From positions 1-22,253 of the forward strand of contig CAYMRB010000124.1 in NCBI GenBank assembly GCA_964392615.1: a stretch of DNA of 22,253 bases. Direction: 5' to 3'. Position numbers and translations under genes: made by a program. Within the stretch, counting starts at the first letter, position 1, and every line of letters starts with the position of its first letter. Source of the DNA: CAYMRB01 sp964392615 (GTDB lineage Bacteria; Planctomycetota; UBA8108). This document shows, piece by piece, positions 1 to 9,714 of the stretch. Below the pieces are notes generated by a model, which saw only the letters and a program-made list of their open reading frames with translations, ran no database searches and was not told the DNA's origin.

Positions 1-1887
1 CTCGACCGCGACGACGAGAAGCTGAAGGAGATCGAGGCCGCCGTGCTCGCGCTCAATCCGCAGGCCGGCGAGTTCTATCACACGATCGCGCAGGCGATCG
101 AGCGCCGCTTCCGATACCGCGACGCGGCGCGCATGGCAGAGAAGGCCTTGGCCGTCGATGAGGGCTACTGGCCCGCGTACCACACGCTCGCCATCAATCT
201 CCTGCGCACCGGCGAGGAGGACCGCGGCCGCTTCTACCTCGAGAAGTCGTGGAAGAAGGATCCGTTCAACATCTGGGTCCTGAACACGAAGCGCCTGGTG
301 CGCCACATGGACGCGAATCACCGCGTGCTGAAGGAGGGCGACTTCCTCTTCAAGTTCCCGAAGGCCGACTTCGACGTCTACAAGACGTACCTCGTGCCCG
401 TGATGAAAGAGAGCTACGAGTCGCTGTCGAAGCGATACGGAGTCGAGCTCGAGCCTCCCGTGCAGGTCGAGGTGTTCACGAGCCACAAGTGGTTTTCGGC
501 CCGGCTGGTCGGGCTTCCCGGCGTGCCGGCCGCGGGCGCGTGCTTCGGCAATCTGATGATCCTGTCATCGCCGAAGACGCTGCCGCAAAACTGGGCCGCC
601 GTCGCGCTGCACGAGTTCGCCCACGTCGTCACGCTGCACGCGACGAAGCACCGCATTCCGCGCTGGTTCACCGAGGGCATCAGCGTGTACGAGGAGGGCC
701 ACGACCACCCCGTCTGGGCCCGCAACTTCGAGCGCCAGATCGCCGACGCGTACGGCTCGGGGCGCCTTCTCGGTATCGACGAGCTCGACTTCGGCTTCAC
801 CAAGCCGAAGTACCCGGGCCAGGTGCTGATGTCCTACTTCCAGGGCTGCATGATCGTGCGCTACGTGATCGAGCGCTGGGGCAAGGAGAAGATCAACGAG
901 CTCATCGCCGGCTACGACGCCAACAAGCCGACGCCGCAGATCTTCGCGGACGTGCTCGAGACGTCGACCGCCGACTTCGACAAGGCCTTCTTCGCGTGGC
1001 TCGGCGAGTGGGTCGAGGCGAACGGCTATCAGCCGCGGCTCACCGAGGACGTGATCGAGCCGCTGCAGATCGAGCTCGAGGACGACCCGGACAACGTCGC
1101 GAAGCTCGTCCGCCTCGCGTGGGCGTACCGCTGTAGCGGCAACGACATCGACGCGCCGCTGACGGCCGAGAAGGCCCGCAAGCTCGACGGGGACAACGGC
1201 GACGCCGAGGCGGTCCTCGGCTTCTGCAGGCTCGACGCGAAGAAGACGAAGACGGCCAAGAAGCACTTCGAGGCGGCGCTCGAGAAGGGCACGAAGTTCC
1301 AGTTCCGCGTCTACGCGGCGCTCGGCGACATGGCGAAGAAGGCGGACGACAAGGAGAAGGCGATCGAGCTCTGGGAGAAGGCGCGATCGATCTCGCCGCG
1401 CGCCGGCGCCGGTGTGCCGCCCGGGCGCAATCTCTACTACCGCCTCGCCGCGCTCTACGACGAGATCGGCCAGGAGGACAAGGCGGTCGAGACGCTCGAG
1501 GCCGTGCGCGCGTTCTCGGCCGAGGACGCCTCGTGTCGCATGCGCCTCGCGAAGCACTATATCGAGGCGGACGATGTCGAGTCGGCCCGCAAGGCCGTCG
1601 GCGCGCTCGACGAGGTGCTCTACATCAATCCGTTCGACCGCAAGGTCCACGAGGAGCTCGCCCGCGCTGCCAGCAAGGCGGGGGAGCACGCGATCGCGAT
1701 CCGCGAGTACGAGTTCCTGCTCGAGTGGGCCGACGACCTGAACCCGCGCACCGCGCATCTGGCGCTCGCGCGAGCCTACCTCGCCGCCGGCGACAAGAAG
1801 AAGGCTGCAGAGCACGCGCGCAGGGTGCTCGACTATGACGACGAGGACGAGGCCGCGCGGAAGATCCTCGACGAGGCGAAAGATTAG
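1..1887 (+). CDS. TPR-repeat protein with gluzincin (peptidase MA-like) metallopeptidase domain, 5' partial
   Basis: The reading frame is open from base 1, so the gene starts upstream; the first internal start codon is a GTG at 43. The N-terminal part has TPR-like helical pairs. It is followed by a zinc-peptidase core with HEFAH encoded at 610-624 and a downstream glutamate in the FTEG segment (codon at 673), 17 residues after the second histidine, as in gluzincins. The rest (about 1050-1885) is a chain of TPR-like helices with typical alanine-rich A/B pairs. Known relatives are bacterial 'peptidase MA family / tetratricopeptide repeat' proteins, often exported; no signal peptide can be judged because the start is missing. 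The substrate is unknown. The gene ends 190 bases before the histidine kinase and has no overlap with it, so a shared operon is possible but not shown. No terminator is visible after it. I am confident in the domains and not in the biological role. Confidence 0.88.
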   Translation, partial: LDRDDEKLKEIEAAVLALNPQAGEFYHTIAQAIERRFRYRDAARMAEKALAVDEGYWPAYHTLAINLLRTGEEDRGRFYLEKSWKKDPFNIWVLNTKRLVRHMDANHRVLKEGDFLFKFPKADFDVYKTYLVPVMKESYESLSKRYGVELEPPVQVEVFTSHKWFSARLVGLPGVPAAGACFGNLMILSSPKTLPQNWAAVALHEFAHVVTLHATKHRIPRWFTEGISVYEEGHDHPVWARNFERQIADAYGSGRLLGIDELDFGFTKPKYPGQVLMSYFQGCMIVRYVIERWGKEKINELIAGYDANKPTPQIFADVLETSTADFDKAFFAWLGEWVEANGYQPRLTEDVIEPLQIELEDDPDNVAKLVRLAWAYRCSGNDIDAPLTAEKARKLDGDNGDAEAVLGFCRLDAKKTKTAKKHFEAALEKGTKFQFRVYAALGDMAKKADDKEKAIELWEKARSISPRAGAGVPPGRNLYYRLAALYDEIGQEDKAVETLEAVRAFSAEDASCRMRLAKHYIEADDVESARKAVGALDEVLYINPFDRKVHEELARAASKAGEHAIAIREYEFLLEWADDLNPRTAHLALARAYLAAGDKKKAAEHARRVLDYDDEDEAARKILDEAKD

Positions 1888-1935
1888 CGGACCCTCGACG
1901 ACGGATTCGAGCTCCAGGCGCTGTCTGTCGATGCA

Positions 1936-1947
1936 ACACACCTGTGT
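1936..1947. promoter_or_regulatory. 12-bp palindrome, possible operator upstream of the histidine kinase
   Basis: ACACACCTGTGT reads as ACACA-CC-TGTGT, a perfect inverted repeat with a two-base centre, in the 190-base gap between the peptidase gene and the histidine kinase. It could be a small operator for this two-component operon. A palindrome of this size also arises by chance, and no second copy is visible. The rest of the gap (1888-2077) shows no convincing -35/-10 pair. Confidence 0.2.
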
Positions 1948-2066
1948 CGAATCCGAACACGACATGGCGGAATTCGCCGTGAGTTTCCGGTAAGTCGTTG
2001 CTCTCGAGCTTCTTAGAGGAGGTGGTCTCGGCCGGTACGCAGCTTGCTTCGGGTCCCCCATGGCCC

Positions 2067-2073
2067 GAGGTAG
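2067..2073 (+). promoter_or_regulatory. Ribosome binding site that decides the histidine kinase start
   Basis: GAGGTAG lies four to ten bases beyond an in-frame ATG at 2060 and about 4-7 bases before a second in-frame ATG at 2078. The upstream ATG has no purine-rich stretch at a usable distance. The second ATG is therefore the better start, and it places the first membrane helix at residues 11-31. Confidence 0.55.
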
Positions 2074-2077
2074 ATCC

Positions 2078-3543
2078 ATGCGCGCCGGCCTCTCGATCCG
2101 CCAGAAGCTGCTCTTCGTCCTCACCGGACTGCTCCTCCTCTCCGGGGTGCTGTCGCTCGTGTTGCACCTCCGCGAGGTGCGGCGCACGGAGGACGAGGTG
2201 CGCGCGGCGGTCGATCGGATCGTCGAGAACCTCGTCCGCGAGGGGCTGATCGCGGGCGGAGGCCCGGAGTCCGGGGGCACCGCGTTCCGCGAGGACTTCG
2301 GCGCCGGCGTCGTCCGGGAGCCGCGCGGCTCCGAGCGCGCGTTCCGCATCGTCCGCCCGGCCGTGCGCTACGACAGCGGCGTCTGGGCGATCGTCATCGA
2401 GAGCCGCGCCCTCGAGGAAACCCTGCTGTCCGAGGACGGCGTCGACCCGGTCGGCGTCGGCGTCCTGCCCGGTTCCGGCGAGGACGGTGCCCCGACCGTC
2501 GATCGCACGATCGACAGCCTGCGCGACCCGATCGAGCTCGCCCGCGCCCAGATCCTGCCCCGCGAGCTCGCCATCGCCGGCTCCGTCCTGCTCGTCGGGT
2601 TCGTCGCGACGTGGTTCATCGCCGGCCGGCTGTCGCGCCCGCTGCGAGAGCTCACGAGGCAGATGGAGGCCGTCGCGCGCGGCGACCTCGATGTCGTCTC
2701 GAGCTCGCCCGCACGCGAGCCCCGTCGGCGCGACGAGGTCGCCCAGATGAGCGCCGCGTTCGTCGCGATGGTCGAGAGCCTGCGCGAGAAGCGCGAGATC
2801 GAGCAGCGGATGTTCCGCTCCGAGCGGCTCGCCGCGCTCGGCAACCTCGCTGCCGGCGTCGCCCATGACGTGCGCAATCCGCTGAACACGATCGGACTCA
2901 GCCTCGCACACATTCGAGATGCCTACGCGCCTCTCGACGAGAGCGACCGCCGCGGCTTCGAGCGCACGCTCGACGATGTCCACGGCGAGCTCGCCCGTCT
3001 CGAGGAGCTCGTGCGCAACTTCCTCGCGCTGGCCGATTCGGGCCGTACCGCTGGGCGCGGAGCCGGGCGCGGGGGGGATCTCGGCGATCACGAGCCCCGC
3101 GCGATCGTCGAGGACTGCCTGCGGCTCTTCCGCAAGGAGGCCGAGTCCAAGGGCGTCGAGATCGATGCGCGACTCGCTGACGTCGGCGCGCTCGCGGTCG
3201 ATGCCGCCGAGCTCCGCCGCGCGATCGCGAACGTGCTCCTGAACGCGCTGCAGGCGATCGAGGACGCGGAAGACCGCGCCGGAGCGGGACGCATCGAGGT
3301 CGTGCTGGCCGGCGACGATCGCGAGGTCGCCCTGCGCGTCGCCGACAGCGGCCGCGGCATGACGCCCGAAGAGGTCGAGAGCGCGCTGCTGCCGTACTAC
3401 TCGACGCGCGATGAGGGCACGGGGCTCGGCCTGCCGATCGCCCGCGGCGTCGTCGATGCGCACGGCGGTCAGCTCACGGTTCACAGCCGGCCCGGCGCCG
3501 GCACCGAGGTCGAAATCGTCCTGCCGCGCACGGAGGTCTGCTC

Positions 3544-3547
<4 letters not shown>
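2078..3547 (+). CDS. Membrane sensor histidine kinase (HAMP-HisKA-HATPase_c), NtrB/AtoS-like
   Basis: This is a two-component sensor kinase of 489 residues from the ATG at 2078, or 495 from the ATG at 2060. A first membrane helix (about 11-31) is followed by an extracytoplasmic stretch of roughly 130 residues without a recognised fold. A second helix (about 164-183) leads into a HAMP linker with LSRPLRELTRQ. The H-box GVAHDVRNPLN carries the phosphoacceptor His263. The ATPase domain shows the N-box (NVLLNALQAIED), G1 (DSGRGM), F (YYSTRDEGTGLGL) and G2 (RPGAGTEVEI) motifs, so the kinase should be active. The stop overlaps the regulator start in GTGA at 3544-3547, which makes the cognate pairing near certain. 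The linker between H-box and ATPase contains a G7 homopolymer at 3071-3077. The signal sensed cannot be told. Confidence 0.95.
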
Positions 3548-5174
<1,627 letters not shown>

Positions 5175-5178
<4 letters not shown>

Positions 5179-8100
5179 ATTCGAAAGTCCTCATCGCCGC
5201 GGGCGTGAGCTTGCTGGTGTTTTTCGCACTCGTCGGCGGGTTCATCGCGATGAACTCCGGCGATCCGACGCCCGATGGCACGGACACGGAGATCGTCGAC
5301 GGCTCCGACGGCGGCGGTTTCACCGAGACCGGGGGGGGGCCGACCGAGCCCCCCGGGCCTCCGCCCCTGATCGACCGAGGCCAGGTCCTGGTCACCGTCG
5401 TCGTCGAGGACATGGGCGGCCGCACGCTGCGCCACACGAAGGTGCGCGCGTGGAAGATCAGCGAGATGGACCGCTCGGGCACCGAGAAGACGGACATGCC
5501 GAGGGTGCAGGGCGGCAAGGTGAGCTTCGCCGTCGTGCCGGGCACCTGGGAGATCCTCGCGCAGGCGCGCGGCTACACCGGCCAGCGCCAGAAGCACACG
5601 TTCATCAAGGGCCAGGAGTCGGTGACCGTCCGGTTCCAGCTCGACCGCGGCACGTCGATCGCCGGCCGCGTCATCGATCGCAACAACCAGCCGGTGCCGG
5701 GCGCGGACGTGTTCGCGTTCGAGGAGCTGGCCTCTCCGGATGCGAGCCTCGAGGACGCGCTGCGAGCGATGACCCGCCTCGAGGAGCTCCAGAACGCGAT
5801 CCACTCGCAGACGACGACCGACGAGAACGGCGAGTTCCGCCTCGACGGCCTCAAGGACTTCTGGTACACGGTCCGCGCCAGCGCCGGCGGCTTCACGCCG
5901 GGCGAGGTCGACGGGGTCCGCGCCCCGCGCGAGAAGCTCGTCATCGTCCTCGATCCGGGCAGCACGTTCTGCGGCTTCGTCCGCGACGAGAGCGGACGCG
6001 GCATCGAAGGCGCGAACGTGTCGGCGTATCAGGAGCTTCCGCAGGGCAGCGGGCTCCTCGACATCATCCTGTCGAAGTCGCGACCGGCGGTCGGCAGCGT
6101 GGACAGCGGCTCGGACGGCGGCTTCTGCATCGATAGCCTCGGCGCGGGGACGTACAACTTCCTCGTCGAGGCCGGCGGGTACCAGGAGTACACCGAGATG
6201 CGCGTCCAGGTCTTGCCCGGCAAGACGGACGGCAAGGNNNNNNNNNNCGTCGTCGTCGGTCCGGAGAACGAGCCAATCGCCAAGGCGAAGATTCGCGCCA
6301 ACCCGCTCGGCACGCACGTGCAGCCGCGCGATCAGGTGCGCATCCGCATGGGCGAGCGCGCGATCGAGACGAACGACCTCGGCGAGTTCGAGTTCAACAC
6401 GCTGGTCGACGCGCGCTACATGCTGCTCGTCTGGCATGACGACTACGAGTCGCTGCAGCGCAAGGACGTCGAGCCGGGTCTGGACCCGATCACCCTGCGC
6501 CTCGACTGGGGCGGTCGCATCTTCGGCGAGGTCCGCGACGCGACGAACGGCCGGCCGATCGCCGGCGCGACCGTCTCGTGCAGCGATCTCGCGAATCTGC
6601 GCAAGGAGGCCATCACCGACGAGGGCGGCCAGTACATCGTCGCCGGCCTCGGTAGCGGCAGGCGGCCGATCAACGTCTACGCGCGCGCCGAGGGCTACGC
6701 GCGTCAGAAGCGTCAGGTCACCGTGCGCAAGGGCCAGGAGCACGACGAGCCGTTCGAGCTCCAGCCGGCTTGCGTCGTCGAGGGCGTCGTCGTCAATTCG
6801 GCGGGGGATGTCTTGCCCGGCGCCCACATCGAGGTGCGGCCGGACGAGAGCTCGGCGCAGTCGCTGCGCATTCTCGGCAACGGCACGAGCGACCGGCAGG
6901 GCCTGTTCTCCATCTCGAACGTCGAGCCCGGCGAGAATCTGCGGCTGCGCGTCAAGCTCGAGTCGTACCTCGAGCGCTACAGCGACGTGTTCGACCTCGA
7001 GCCCGGCCAGGAGACCGACCTCGGCCGCATCGAGATCCAGCTCGGTGGCGAGCTGCGCGGCGTCGTCGTCGATGCCGCCGGCAACGCGGTCGTCGGCGCG
7101 TGGGTCGAAGCGCGCGAGGAAGGCAAGACCGAGCTGACCAATACGGTCGACCAGCGCCAGAGCGACAAGAAGGGCGCCTTCCACCTGCGCGGCCTCCACG
7201 CCGGCTACTACGACCTCTTCGCGAAGGCCCCGGGCCACGTCGAGGGCGTGCAGCGGCGGGTCGAGGTCCGCCAGGGCGCCGTCAATAGCGGCATCCGGAT
7301 CGTCATGGAGAAGGGCGGCGCTCTCGAGGGCGTCGTCGTCGACGGCAACGGCGCGGCCGTACATGGCGCCCAGGTGCTCGTGCGCGACTACGGCGAGGGC
7401 ATCGAGGAGCGCCGCGGCGTCAGCGACGCGCAGGGGCGTTTCGCGTTCAGCAACATCGTGTCGAAGGACAAGGTCGACGTCGAGGTCAGCCACAACGACT
7501 TCAGCACGTGGAGCGCCGAGGGCGTCGACGTCGGCAGCACGGACTTGGAGGTCCGCCTGACGCCGCACGGCGGCTTCGCGGGGAGCGTGTTCGCTCCGGA
7601 CGGCGAAGCGGTCATGGCGTTCACCGTCCAGCCGCAGGCCGATCGCTCGCAGCGTTCGGGCGGCAAGCGCCTGCGCGCGAAGACGTTCAACGACGGCACG
7701 TTCGAGTACACCGGCGTGCCGGCGGGCACCTACACGCTGCACATCCGCTCGCTGAAGTTCTCGGCCGTGACGATCGAGGACGTGCGGATCGGCGAAGGCG
7801 AGATCCGCGATCTCGGCGAGATCGTCCTCCAGGAGGGCGGCAACGTGACCGGCCGCGTCATCGACGCCAACAACGGCGTCGGGGTCGGCGGGGCTCGCGT
7901 GCGGGTCACGCAGGGCGCTCGCGCGTTCCAGCCCGGCAAGGCGGTCAGCACGATCATGACCGCGGCGGACGGCAGCTTCACGATTACCGGCCTCAAGGAT
8001 CAGGTGATCACGCTCGAGGTCAGCCACGCCGACTTCGCGCCGCAGCGGAAGACGGGCGTCGATCCGCGCATCGCGCAGAGGAGCCAGGGCCTGGTGATCG

Positions 8101-8381
8101 AGCTCGTGTCGGCCGGCGAGATCGTCGGCGCGGTGGGGGACGCGACCGGCAAGGCGCTCAAGGGCGTCTCGGTGTACTTGATCTCGCAGGGCAAGGGCGC
8201 CGCCCGCGGTAGCAACCAGACGGTTTCGACCGACGCGGACGGCAGTTTCCACTTCCGACGCGTCGCGCCCGGCTTCTACACCGTCAAGGCCCACATGTTC
8301 GGCAGCCCGCCACGCAGTTCCGAGACCAAGGTCACCGTCGAGTCCGGTGGCACCCTGGAGGTGAACCTCACCCTCGACTGA
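5175..8381 (+). CDS. Membrane-anchored protein of about eleven carboxypeptidase-regulatory-like (transthyretin-fold) repeats
   Basis: The 1068-residue reading starts at an ATG that overlaps the regulator stop (ATGA, 5175-5178), with AAAGGG a few bases upstream. Residues 1-26 hold a short basic start and a hydrophobic helix, so the rest is probably outside the cytoplasmic membrane. A Gly/Pro/Thr-rich linker follows, then about eleven repeats of 85-100 residues. Each repeat begins with a pattern like G-x-V-V-D-x-x-G-x-P-V-x-G-A-x-V, near residues 71, 164, 266, 359, 451, 537, 629, 719, 804, 894 and 986. This is the CarboxypepD_reg-like beta-sandwich seen in many surface proteins, usually structural or binding. 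There is no peptidase domain. Coupling to the two-component genes suggests a sensory, adhesive or envelope role, which is inference. The N-run at 6238-6247 interrupts the sequence, so the true length is uncertain; the frame is consistent on both sides. A G9 tract lies at 5331-5339. Confidence 0.9.
5331..5339 (+). repeat. G9 homopolymer inside the repeat-protein gene
   Basis: Nine consecutive Gs encode the glycine part of the linker after the membrane anchor (around codon 53). A single-base slip here would truncate almost the whole extracytoplasmic part. Homopolymers of this length are classical slippage sites, and also common places for sequencing error. The assembled length is in frame. Confidence 0.8.
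6238..6247. other. Assembly gap (10 Ns) inside the repeat-protein gene
   Basis: Ten unknown bases fall between two repeats of the gene. The reading frame continues correctly on the far side. The distance from the conserved GY at the end of one repeat to the VVV start of the next is 24 residues here, including the four unknown ones, against 29-33 in the other repeats that I counted. The gap is therefore probably a placeholder and the real missing stretch somewhat longer. Confidence 0.97.
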
Positions 8382-8423
8382 TGCGTTGCGTGCCCGCGCT
8401 GCCCGCGCGGGGCGAAAAAACTA

Positions 8424-8461
8424 CGGGTGGTGGTCGGAATCGCCGGCCACCGCCCGTTTTT
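8424..8461 (+). terminator. Strong rho-independent terminator after the two-component/repeat-protein operon
   Basis: A 14-bp stem, 8424-8437 with 8443-8456, pairs fully if G-U pairs are allowed. It has a 5-base loop (AATCG) and is followed by TTTTT at 8457-8461. It begins 43 bases after the stop of the repeat-protein gene. A run of six A at 8415-8420 on the upstream side could give weaker termination on the minus strand as well. Confidence 0.88.
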
Positions 8462-8589
8462 GTTGCGGTGCGCATCGGCCGCGGTGGTGCACGGTTTCGT
8501 GACGATAGCGGCCTGGCTTTCAGGACCGTCCCGCTCAGAATACCGCTCCTATGCGTACGATTTTCGGTCCGCCCGGGTGCAAATCCTTC

Positions 8590-8611
8590 CGAAATGGCCA
8601 AAGAAACTCGA
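8590..8611 (+). repeat. Imperfect direct repeat, copy 1
   Basis: CGAAATGGCC followed by AAAGAAACTCGA recurs at 8700-8719 as CGAAATGGCC followed by CGAAACTCGA. The two copies differ by a two-base length change and one substitution, and start 110 bases apart. Both lie in the control region before the FlgM-like gene. Copy 1 overlaps the sigma28-like -35 element. They may be binding sites for the same regulator. Confidence 0.45.
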
Positions 8612-8626
8612 CCGGAAAGCCGATAG
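8599..8626 (+). promoter_or_regulatory. Candidate sigma28 (FliA-type) promoter upstream of the FlgM-like gene
   Basis: CAAAGAAA at 8599-8606 and GCCGATAG at 8619-8626 are separated by 12 bases. The enterobacterial flagellar consensus is TAAAGTTT, 11 bases, GCCGATAA. The -10-like element matches at seven of eight positions. In enterics flgM is itself transcribed from a sigma28 promoter, so the position makes sense. The start codon is about 180 bases downstream. Other phyla may use a shifted consensus. Confidence 0.4.
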
Positions 8627-8646
8627 CCTGTTCAGACAGACAGGCT
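8625..8646 (+). promoter_or_regulatory. Hairpin just downstream of the sigma28-like element
   Basis: AGCCTGT (8625-8631) and ACAGGCT (8640-8646) form a perfect 7-bp inverted repeat with an 8-base loop, followed by a short T run that continues to 8649. It could be a weak terminator or attenuator, or an operator, at the predicted start of the sigma28-type transcript. Confidence 0.3.
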
Positions 8647-8699
8647 TTTCCAGGTCAGAGAGATCCCGAGCCCGGCCGCGAGGCTGCAACCAGAGCTCG

Positions 8700-8719
8700 C
8701 GAAATGGCCCGAAACTCGA
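8700..8719 (+). repeat. Imperfect direct repeat, copy 2
   Basis: This is the second copy of the element at 8590-8611. It ends nine bases before the sigma54-like promoter motif, so it could be a proximal activator or repressor site. Confidence 0.4.
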
Positions 8720-8727
8720 GATCTTAC

Positions 8728-8742
8728 TGGCACTTGGGAAGC
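8728..8742 (+). promoter_or_regulatory. Candidate sigma54 promoter upstream of the FlgM-like gene
   Basis: TGGCACTTGGGAAGC has the GG of the -24 element and the GC of the -12 element at exactly the spacing of the consensus TGGCACG-N4-TTGC. The -24 side is strong (TGGCAC) and the -12 side is weak (AAGC for TTGC). Transcription would begin near 8754, about 50 bases before the ATG at 8805. An NtrC-type activator is encoded 3.5 kb upstream. Confidence 0.4.
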
Positions 8743-8804
8743 ACGAGGCCCGCCGCCCGATGGCGCCCGGGCCGCTGAGAAACCGAGAAGACGAGAGGGG
8801 ACGC

Positions 8805-9077
8805 ATGGACATTCAAGGCCCTGGCGGCGTATCCGGCTCGGATCGAATCGAGCCGCAGCGTGTGCCCGTGGAGTCGACCGATCGGACGGTCGGGTCCGAG
8901 AAGATCGTGGACCACGTCGAGATCTCGGAGCACGCGCAGTTCCTGGAGCGGTTGTCCCAGGTTCAGCCCGTGCGCCAGGAGCGCGTCGAGGAGCTGCAAC
9001 GGCTCATCGAATCGGGTGAATACGAGACTCGTGAGCGCATCGACGTCGCCGCCGAGAAGCTTCTCGAGGAGCTCTGA
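8805..9077 (+). CDS. flgM: FlgM-like anti-sigma28 factor
   Basis: This is a 90-residue protein from an ATG preceded by GAGAGGGG at 8793-8800, a good ribosome site. The first 35 residues are polar and probably disordered. The second half has the FlgM pattern: an ISEHAQFLERL segment, then RQERVEELQRLIESGEY and a helix ending AAEKLLEEL. This matches the family's R-x-E-K-V-x-x-L-x-x-x-I-x-x-G-x-Y core that binds sigma28. In flagellated bacteria FlgM holds sigma28 inactive until the hook is complete and is then exported. No other flagellar gene is in the window. The upstream region holds sigma28-like and sigma54-like promoter motifs, which supports flagellar control. The frame stays open upstream through the terminator, but the ribosome site fixes this start. 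The family call is sound; the partner sigma factor is inferred. Confidence 0.82.
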   Translation: MDIQGPGGVSGSDRIEPQRVPVESTDRTVGSEKIVDHVEISEHAQFLERLSQVQPVRQERVEELQRLIESGEYETRERIDVAAEKLLEEL

Positions 9078-9101
9078 GATTCGCGATCTCCGCTTCCTCG
9101 A

Positions 9102-9130
9102 TTGACGCGTTCGACCGACCGTGCTACTTA
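9102..9130 (+). promoter_or_regulatory. Candidate sigma70-type promoter before the STAS gene
   Basis: TTGACG at 9102-9107 is followed after 17 bases by TACTTA at 9125-9130, with TG one base before it, an extended -10 arrangement. The -35 is good and the -10 is weak. If it is real, the GTG at 9121 cannot be the start of the STAS protein, and the in-frame GTG at 9169 is more likely. Confidence 0.35.
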
Positions 9131-9714
9131 CGGGGAGGTCGGGAGAACGTTCGTTCAACTCCGGTTCCGTGGATGATCCGGGCGCTGTCGGTAGCCCGGA
9201 TGCGGTCAGCGTGACTTCCAAGCCGGGATCCAGTCAGGGTCAATTTCTCGTCGCGATTCAAGACGGGGTGGTCTATTCCCGCGTCGTCGGCCTGGGCACG
9301 ATGAACAACAGCATCGCGTTCCAGCGCTTCGTCGGGCACGTCGGCGACGAGGGATTCGAGCGGTTCATCTTCGATCTGTCGTCCTGCACCGGGTTCGACA
9401 GCACGTTCATGGGCATCTTGTTGGGCGTAGTGCATCGAGGCGGGCGCGTCGTGCTCGTCAATACCTCGCCGCGCCATGTTCGTATCCTCTCGGAAGTCGG
9501 CATCGACACGGTGGTGCGCATCCGAGAAGGTCAGACTGTTCTTCCAGCGATCCCTCTCCAGAAGCTCGACCAGAAGCCGATCCAACAGGAGGCACGCCTG
9601 CGGGCGATCCTGCAGGCCCACGAAAATCTGGTCCGCCACGATCCGCGCAACGCCGAGAAATTCGACGCGTTCGTGCGGCTCATGCGAAAAGAGCTCGGAG
9701 AGAAGGACTCATGA
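9121..9714 (+). CDS. STAS-domain protein (anti-anti-sigma-factor-like)
   Basis: The reading frame gives 197 residues from a GTG at 9121; in-frame GTGs at 9169 and 9211 are alternatives, and none has a clear ribosome site. The first 40 residues are low in order. A STAS domain spans about 42-140, with the strand-helix FDLSSCTGFDSTFMGILLG, where Ser94 or Thr95 takes the place of the phosphorylated serine of SpoIIAA-type antagonists. A strand RVVLVNTSPRHVRILSEVGI follows. A helical tail of about 55 residues comes after the domain. STAS proteins usually work in partner-switching with an anti-sigma kinase or report to other signalling proteins; no such kinase is adjacent. It sits 43 bases after the FlgM-like gene and overlaps the next gene by ATGA. 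Domain call good, function open. Confidence 0.78.
   Translation: MLLTGRSGERSFNSGSVDDPGAVGSPDAVSVTSKPGSSQGQFLVAIQDGVVYSRVVGLGTMNNSIAFQRFVGHVGDEGFERFIFDLSSCTGFDSTFMGILLGVVHRGGRVVLVNTSPRHVRILSEVGIDTVVRIREGQTVLPAIPLQKLDQKPIQQEARLRAILQAHENLVRHDPRNAEKFDAFVRLMRKELGEKDS

Noticed and set aside
565..2349. Long minus-strand frame spanning the peptidase gene end and the kinase start
   Set aside because: It crosses an intergenic region and two genes with clear domains, and has no family features of its own.
8381..8626. Small plus-strand frame just after the repeat-protein gene
   Set aside because: It runs through the intrinsic terminator and the control region and has no ribosome site or conserved sequence.
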